Below, piece by piece: positions 60,428 to 64,000 of a stretch of 64,000 bases of DNA. Origin of the DNA: Candidatus Phosphoribacter baldrii (GTDB taxonomy: Bacteria; Actinomycetota; Actinomycetes; Actinomycetales; Dermatophilaceae). A program made the translations under genes and the position numbers. Under the pieces are notes generated by a model, which was not told where the DNA came from, made no database searches, and saw only the letters and a program-made list of their open reading frames with translations. Numbering within the stretch: the first letter of the stretch is position 1; each line of letters starts with the position of its first letter. The stretch covers positions 744,001-808,000 of the forward strand of contig JADIZV010000001.1 of NCBI GenBank assembly GCA_016704565.1. Direction: 5' to 3'.

Positions 60428-61378
60428 ATGAGCAAGCCGACCTGGATCGATGACGATCCGGATCCGACGGGGGTGCGGATCCTGTTGGCTGCCCAACCTG
60501 ACCCTGGGCCGATGCCTGCGTCCGTGTCGGATCGGATCGTCGGTGCGCTGGCCGAAGTCCAGCGGCGGGCTCAGCTCGACCCGGACGCGGGCTCGGCTGA
60601 GCTCAGCGCTGAGCTTGGACTTGTTGGGCCGGCTGAGGATCTCGGCCTGGACGTTGAGTCGGGTGCACGGTTGGGGATAGCGTCCGGGTTCGGCGTGGCG
60701 GCCGAGTTGCCCCCCGATGCGGGGCTTGACCGGCGCTGGGGTGCTGCGCGAGGCGCTTCATCCACTCGTCGGCAGGTCGAGCGCACGGGTCGGCTTGAGT
60801 CTGGCGGCCACCGAGACCGGACGGGTGAGAACCGGCGGCGGTGGGTGGTGCTGGGGAGTGCGGCAGCCACCGTGGCCGCGTTGGGGCTGGTTGGTGGTCT
60901 GCTGAGCCAGCAGGGTCTGGGTCGGTCGACGAACACGGCCGGGTCGGTCGCTGGCGCGGCGACGCGACCCGAGCCGGCGTCGGCCCCAGGGAAGGCAGCA
61001 TCACCGGTGTCGGACGGTGTCACCGCCAACCTGCAGGGGGGCAGGTTGCACCTTGAGGCCAGCGCCCGCAGCTACTCGCGCGACAACCTGACGAGGTTGG
61101 CCCAGGACATGGTGGACGCTCCCGGGCGGGAGGTCGGGTCGTCCACGGTGACGGCGATGTCCGGTCCGGCGGTGAGCGTCACCGAGTTGACCGAGTGTGT
61201 GACGACGTTGGGCGAGGGCAATGCGGATGCCGTCTTCGCTGACCTGGCCACCTTTGAGGGCGCTCCCGGCATCATCATCGTTGTCGTCGACAACGGGCTC
61301 AAGGAGCTCTATGTCGTGGACCGGGGCTGCAGCAAGGGCAGCCCGGGTGTTCTGCACGGTCCCGTTCCGATGCCCTAG
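60428..61378 (+). CDS. Membrane anti-sigma factor (RsmA-like), partner of SigM
   Basis: 316 residues from the ATG at 60428 with AGGGAG upstream. The N-terminal about 140 residues are cytoplasmic and acidic, as in sigma-binding domains, but lack a zinc HxxxCxxC motif. One membrane helix follows (VVLGSAAATVAALGLVGGLL), and a small external domain with two cysteines (TECVTT, DRGCSKG). Position after sigM and the SigM-type promoter in front support an anti-sigma role; this is by synteny, not sequence. Confidence 0.72.
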   Translation: MSKPTWIDDDPDPTGVRILLAAQPDPGPMPASVSDRIVGALAEVQRRAQLDPDAGSAELSAELGLVGPAEDLGLDVESGARLGIASGFGVAAELPPDAGLDRRWGAARGASSTRRQVERTGRLESGGHRDRTGENRRRWVVLGSAAATVAALGLVGGLLSQQGLGRSTNTAGSVAGAATRPEPASAPGKAASPVSDGVTANLQGGRLHLEASARSYSRDNLTRLAQDMVDAPGREVGSSTVTAMSGPAVSVTELTECVTTLGEGNADAVFADLATFEGAPGIIIVVVDNGLKELYVVDRGCSKGSPGVLHGPVPMP

Positions 61379-61584
61379 CTCGCCCTGAGCTCACCAGATC
61401 TTGTCGTGCGGGTTGTCCGGCGGCGTGGGTTGTCTGGCCGCGTGTTGTCCGGTGGCGAGGGTCAGTCACTGCCGGGAATCTCCCGTGCGTCGCGCGGGTT
61501 GCTCCGACGGGCCCGGTATCTTGGGGTCCTACCCCACGCCGACCCCACATCTGGCGTCGCGGGGAGCAACGACGAGGAGTCTCG

Positions 61585-62529
61585 GTGAGTGACGACGTTC
61601 GTGAAGTGGTGATCGTCGGGTCGGGCCCGGCGGGTTACACGGCCGCGGTGTATGCCGCGCGGGCCAACCTGTCACCGGTGCTGTTCGAGGGGTCCGTCAC
61701 TGCCGGCGGGGCTCTGATGAATACGACGGAGGTCGAGAACTTCCCTGGTTTTGAGAACGGCATCCAGGGCCCAGACCTGATGTTCGCGATGCGGGCCCAG
61801 GCGGAGAAGTTCGGCGCCGAGTTGATCACCGACGATGTCGTGGCGTTGGATCTGACCGGGCCGATCAAGACGGTCACCGATGGTGAAGGCCGGGTGTGGA
61901 AGGCGAAAGCCGTCATCCTGGCGATGGGGTCGGCATACCGGGAATTGGGTCTGGCGGACGAGAAGCGACTGTCCGGGCATGGGGTTTCCTGGTGTGCCAC
62001 CTGCGACGGGTTCTTCTTCCGTGACCAAGACATCGCGGTCGTGGGAGGCGGGGACTCCGCCATCGAGGAGGCGACCTTCCTCACCAAGTTCGCCAAGTCG
62101 GTGACGATCATCCATCGCCGGGACCAGTTGCGGGCGTCCAAGATCATGGCCGACCGGGCCCTGGCCAACGAGAAGATTCGTTTCACGTGGAACGCTGCCG
62201 TGACCGCGCTGCACGGGGACGCCAAGCTGACCGGCGTGACGGTCACCGACACGGTGACCGGCGCCGAGTCGGAGCTGGCTGTGACCGGCCTCTTCGTCGC
62301 CATCGGGCATGACCCTCGCAACGAGCTCGTCAAGGGTGTCGTCGACCTCGACGAAGCGGGCTATGTCGTCTGTGAGGGGCGCAGCACGCGGACCAACCTG
62401 TCTGGCGTGTTCGCCTGCGGAGACCTGGTCGACCACACCTACCGGCAAGCGATCACCGCCGCCGGCTCCGGGTGCGCGGCCGCCCTCGATGCCCAGCACT
62501 ACCTGGAAGAGCTGGCCGACGCCGGCTGA
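61585..62529 (+). CDS. trxB: Thioredoxin reductase
   Basis: 314 residues. FAD-binding VVIVGSGPAGYTAAVYAARA, the redox pair CATC in GVSWCATCDGFFF, NADPH-binding VVGGGDSAIEEA and the FAD-closing FACGDLVDHTYRQA are all present. It reduces thioredoxin with NADPH. AGGAG precedes the GTG. trxA follows after a repeat-bearing gap. Confidence 0.96.
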   Translation: MSDDVREVVIVGSGPAGYTAAVYAARANLSPVLFEGSVTAGGALMNTTEVENFPGFENGIQGPDLMFAMRAQAEKFGAELITDDVVALDLTGPIKTVTDGEGRVWKAKAVILAMGSAYRELGLADEKRLSGHGVSWCATCDGFFFRDQDIAVVGGGDSAIEEATFLTKFAKSVTIIHRRDQLRASKIMADRALANEKIRFTWNAAVTALHGDAKLTGVTVTDTVTGAESELAVTGLFVAIGHDPRNELVKGVVDLDEAGYVVCEGRSTRTNLSGVFACGDLVDHTYRQAITAAGSGCAAALDAQHYLEELADAG

Positions 62530-62590
62530 GCTCGCGACGTGTCCGTCCAGCCATGACGTGTCCGTTCCGGCCATCCTGTCGGAGACGTCA

Positions 62591-62660
62591 GTCCTAGTCA
62601 GTCCCTGTCAGTCCCTGTCAGTCCCTGTCAGTCCCTGTCAGTCCCTGTCAGTCCCTGTCA
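62591..62660. repeat. 10-bp tandem repeat between trxB and trxA
   Basis: Six perfect copies of GTCCCTGTCA (62601-62660) and one variant (GTCCTAGTCA, 62591-62600). It lies in the untranslated gap upstream of trxA and could vary in copy number. Confidence 0.92.
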
Positions 62661-62745
62661 GTCTCCCGAGCTAGCCTTTCGGCAGCACCCCAAGCCCGGG
62701 CTCACGGCATACCCGCCGCAGCCCCGTCATCCGGAAAGGATCCCC

Positions 62746-63072
62746 ATGGGCGCCATCGCCGCCACCACCGATGCCACCTTCGCCACTGATGTCTTGCAGA
62801 GCACCAAGCCGGTGCTCGTCGACTTCTGGGCCGCCTGGTGCGGACCGTGCAAGCAGATCGCCCCGATCCTCGAAGAGATCTACGCCGAATACGGGGACAA
62901 GATCGAGATCGTCAAGCTTGACACCGACAACAACCCGCAGACCACGGCGCGGTATGGCGTCACCGGCATCCCCACGATGAACCTCTACCTCAACGGTGAG
63001 GTCGTCAAGACGATCGTCGGCGCGAAGCCGAAGCGACTGCTGCTGCGTGAGTTGGAGGCATTCCTCGGCTGA
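62746..63072 (+). CDS. trxA: Thioredoxin
   Basis: 108 residues with the active site FWAAWCGPCKQIAPIL and the cis-Pro in GVTGIPTMNLY. Standard length. Cytoplasmic disulfide reductant recycled by trxB upstream. GGAAAGGA precedes the ATG. The short hairpin at 63070-63088 and a longer one at 63099-63142 follow the stop. Confidence 0.96.
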   Translation: MGAIAATTDATFATDVLQSTKPVLVDFWAAWCGPCKQIAPILEEIYAEYGDKIEIVKLDTDNNPQTTARYGVTGIPTMNLYLNGEVVKTIVGAKPKRLLLRELEAFLG

Positions 63073-63142
63073 GCCCGTGGTTGGCTCAACCTCGTGTAAA
63101 GCGCCCGGTCGGGTGGCCTAGTGCCGTCCGTGCCGGGCGCTT
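63070..63142. terminator. Two hairpins between convergent trxA and parB
   Basis: TGAGCC (63070-63075) pairs with GGCTCA (63083-63088), overlapping the trxA stop; AAGCGCCCGG (63099-63108) pairs with 63133-63142. Either could end transcription of trxA, and the second also that of parB. Confidence 0.55.
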
Positions 63143-63251
63143 CGCGGTTCCTCACCGCTGTGTCTGGAGCCGGGCGGCGATGCGGAACGTGCCCGTGCCT
63201 GGGTCGACGCTGACCTGACCGAGAGACCCCTGAGCGGGGCCACGGGTCCCC

Positions 63252-64000
63252 CTAGCGCTGCGAGTGCTTGACGCCCATGACGTCGATGATTCGGTTGAGG
63301 TCCTCGACTGAGGCGAACTCGACCACCACCCTGCCTTTGCGCTGACCCAAGGCGATCGTGACCCTCGTGTCGAGGTGGTCCGCCAATGCCGCGGCCACAT
63401 CGTCGAGCCGGGGCCGTCGCGCGCCGGCTCGCGGCGACTTGGCGGGCTTGGTGGGCGACGCACCGCCCACGGCGACGATCTCCTCCACCGACCGGACGGA
63501 CAGGCCCTCTGCGACGATGCGTTGGGCCAGTCGCTCCATCGCGGCTGCATCGGTGAGACCCAGCAGTGCGCGGGCATGTCCGGCGCTGAGCACCCCGGCC
63601 GCCAGGCGGCGCTGCACGAGCGGCGGCAGCTTGAGTAGGCGCAGGGTGTTGCTCACCTGTGGCCGACTGCGGCCGATCCGAGTTGCTAGCTCATCCTGGG
63701 TGCAACCGAAATCATCGAGCAGCTGACGGTAGGCGGCAGCCTCCTCAAGCGGGTTGAGCTGGCTGCGGTGGAGATTCTCCAAAAGGGCGTCACGCAGCAA
63801 GTCGTCGTCATGCGTGCTGCGGATGATGGCCGGAACGCTTTCCAGGCCAGCGGCCTGAGCCGCCCGCCAGCGTCGCTCGCCCATGACCAGCTCGTAGCTC
63901 ACGGCGGCACTGGACTCGTCAGCGTCCGCAGGGTCGCTGGCGCTGACCCGTCGCACCACGATCGGCTGAAGAATCCCGATCTCCGACACCGAGTGCACCA
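63252..64000 (-). CDS. parB: Chromosome partitioning protein ParB (N-terminus outside window)
   Basis: At least 248 residues to the window edge; the start lies beyond 64000. GERRWRAAQAAGLESVPAII is the GERRxRA box, ENLHRSQLNPLEEAAAYRQL follows, and the HTH is CTQDELATRIGRSRPQVSNT. A basic linker leads to a C-terminal dimerisation domain (LDTRVTIALGQRKGRVVVEF). ParB loads at parS sites near oriC and acts with ParA. Its presence agrees with an origin-proximal position. Confidence 0.95.
   Translation of the reverse strand, partial: VHSVSEIGILQPIVVRRVSASDPADADESSAAVSYELVMGERRWRAAQAAGLESVPAIIRSTHDDDLLRDALLENLHRSQLNPLEEAAAYRQLLDDFGCTQDELATRIGRSRPQVSNTLRLLKLPPLVQRRLAAGVLSAGHARALLGLTDAAAMERLAQRIVAEGLSVRSVEEIVAVGGASPTKPAKSPRAGARRPRLDDVAAALADHLDTRVTIALGQRKGRVVVEFASVEDLNRIIDVMGVKHSQR

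Noticed and set aside
1..64000. tRNA and rRNA genes
   Set aside because: I looked for T-loop patterns such as GGTTCGAATCC and for rRNA motifs and saw none.

Overview
The window is high-G+C DNA from an actinobacterium. The conserved gene order points to the Micrococcales, perhaps the Intrasporangiaceae/Dermatophilaceae group; that assignment is inference. It lies near the chromosome origin. The block dnaB-rplI-rpsR-ssb-rpsF-glycosyltransferase-ponA (28-41 kb), then padR-ino1, then cca-nudix-DUF6049-pseudokinase-sigM-anti-sigma-trxB-trxA-parB (52-64 kb) follows the order known around oriC in Mycobacterium and relatives.

Layout. 0-3.4 kb: a membrane protein with a NarL-type two-component pair, plus an unrecognised membrane protein. 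3.5-14.8 kb (minus): a 2,694-residue secreted Rhs/YD-repeat protein and a large ATPase-LuxR (LAL-type) regulator. 15.0-16.2 kb: an AbiEii-like nucleotidyltransferase/HTH toxin-antitoxin-like pair whose first gene carries a +1 frameshift. 16.2-17.9 kb: decayed DNA with a WhiB-like remnant, two small genes and a DUF4143-type ATPase remnant. 18.0-28.0 kb: a probable defence island of two Fic proteins, a type III restriction-modification pair, a small unknown protein, a HExxH protein and a YaaC-like protein next to dnaB. 28.0-41.2 kb: core replication, ribosomal and cell-wall genes; dnaB carries two inteins, one of class 3 type. 41.4-43.5 kb: small secreted proteins and an intact IS5-family element. 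43.8-45.5 kb: padR and ino1. 45.6-49.4 kb: a P-loop ATPase and a protein with eleven nearly identical 141-bp TPR repeats, frameshifted inside the array. 49.6-64 kb: an exported lipoprotein, a PP2C phosphatase, cca, the sigM cluster, the thioredoxin system and parB, which runs off the window.

How the genes work together. The 54.6-61.4 kb run has overlapping starts and stops, typical of co-transcription. A GGGAACC-N16-CGTCC promoter before the anti-sigma gene suggests SigM autoregulation. The usual MurJ flippase gene is absent from its expected place. Many genes look leaderless, with TANNNT 6-7 nt before the start codon.

The strongest unexplained signal is the non-palindromic octamer GTATGCCG/CGGCATAC. 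I count about 100 copies in both orientations, against an expectation of 2-3. It also occurs as inverted pairs in hairpins at gene ends, and is missing from the defence-type loci at 25-28 kb and 45.6-49.6 kb and from the IS element. This resembles DNA-uptake-sequence families. A second shared repeat has a 52-bp period and occurs as tandem arrays at 35.1 kb and 54.4 kb. All calls are by reading alone; no database search was run.
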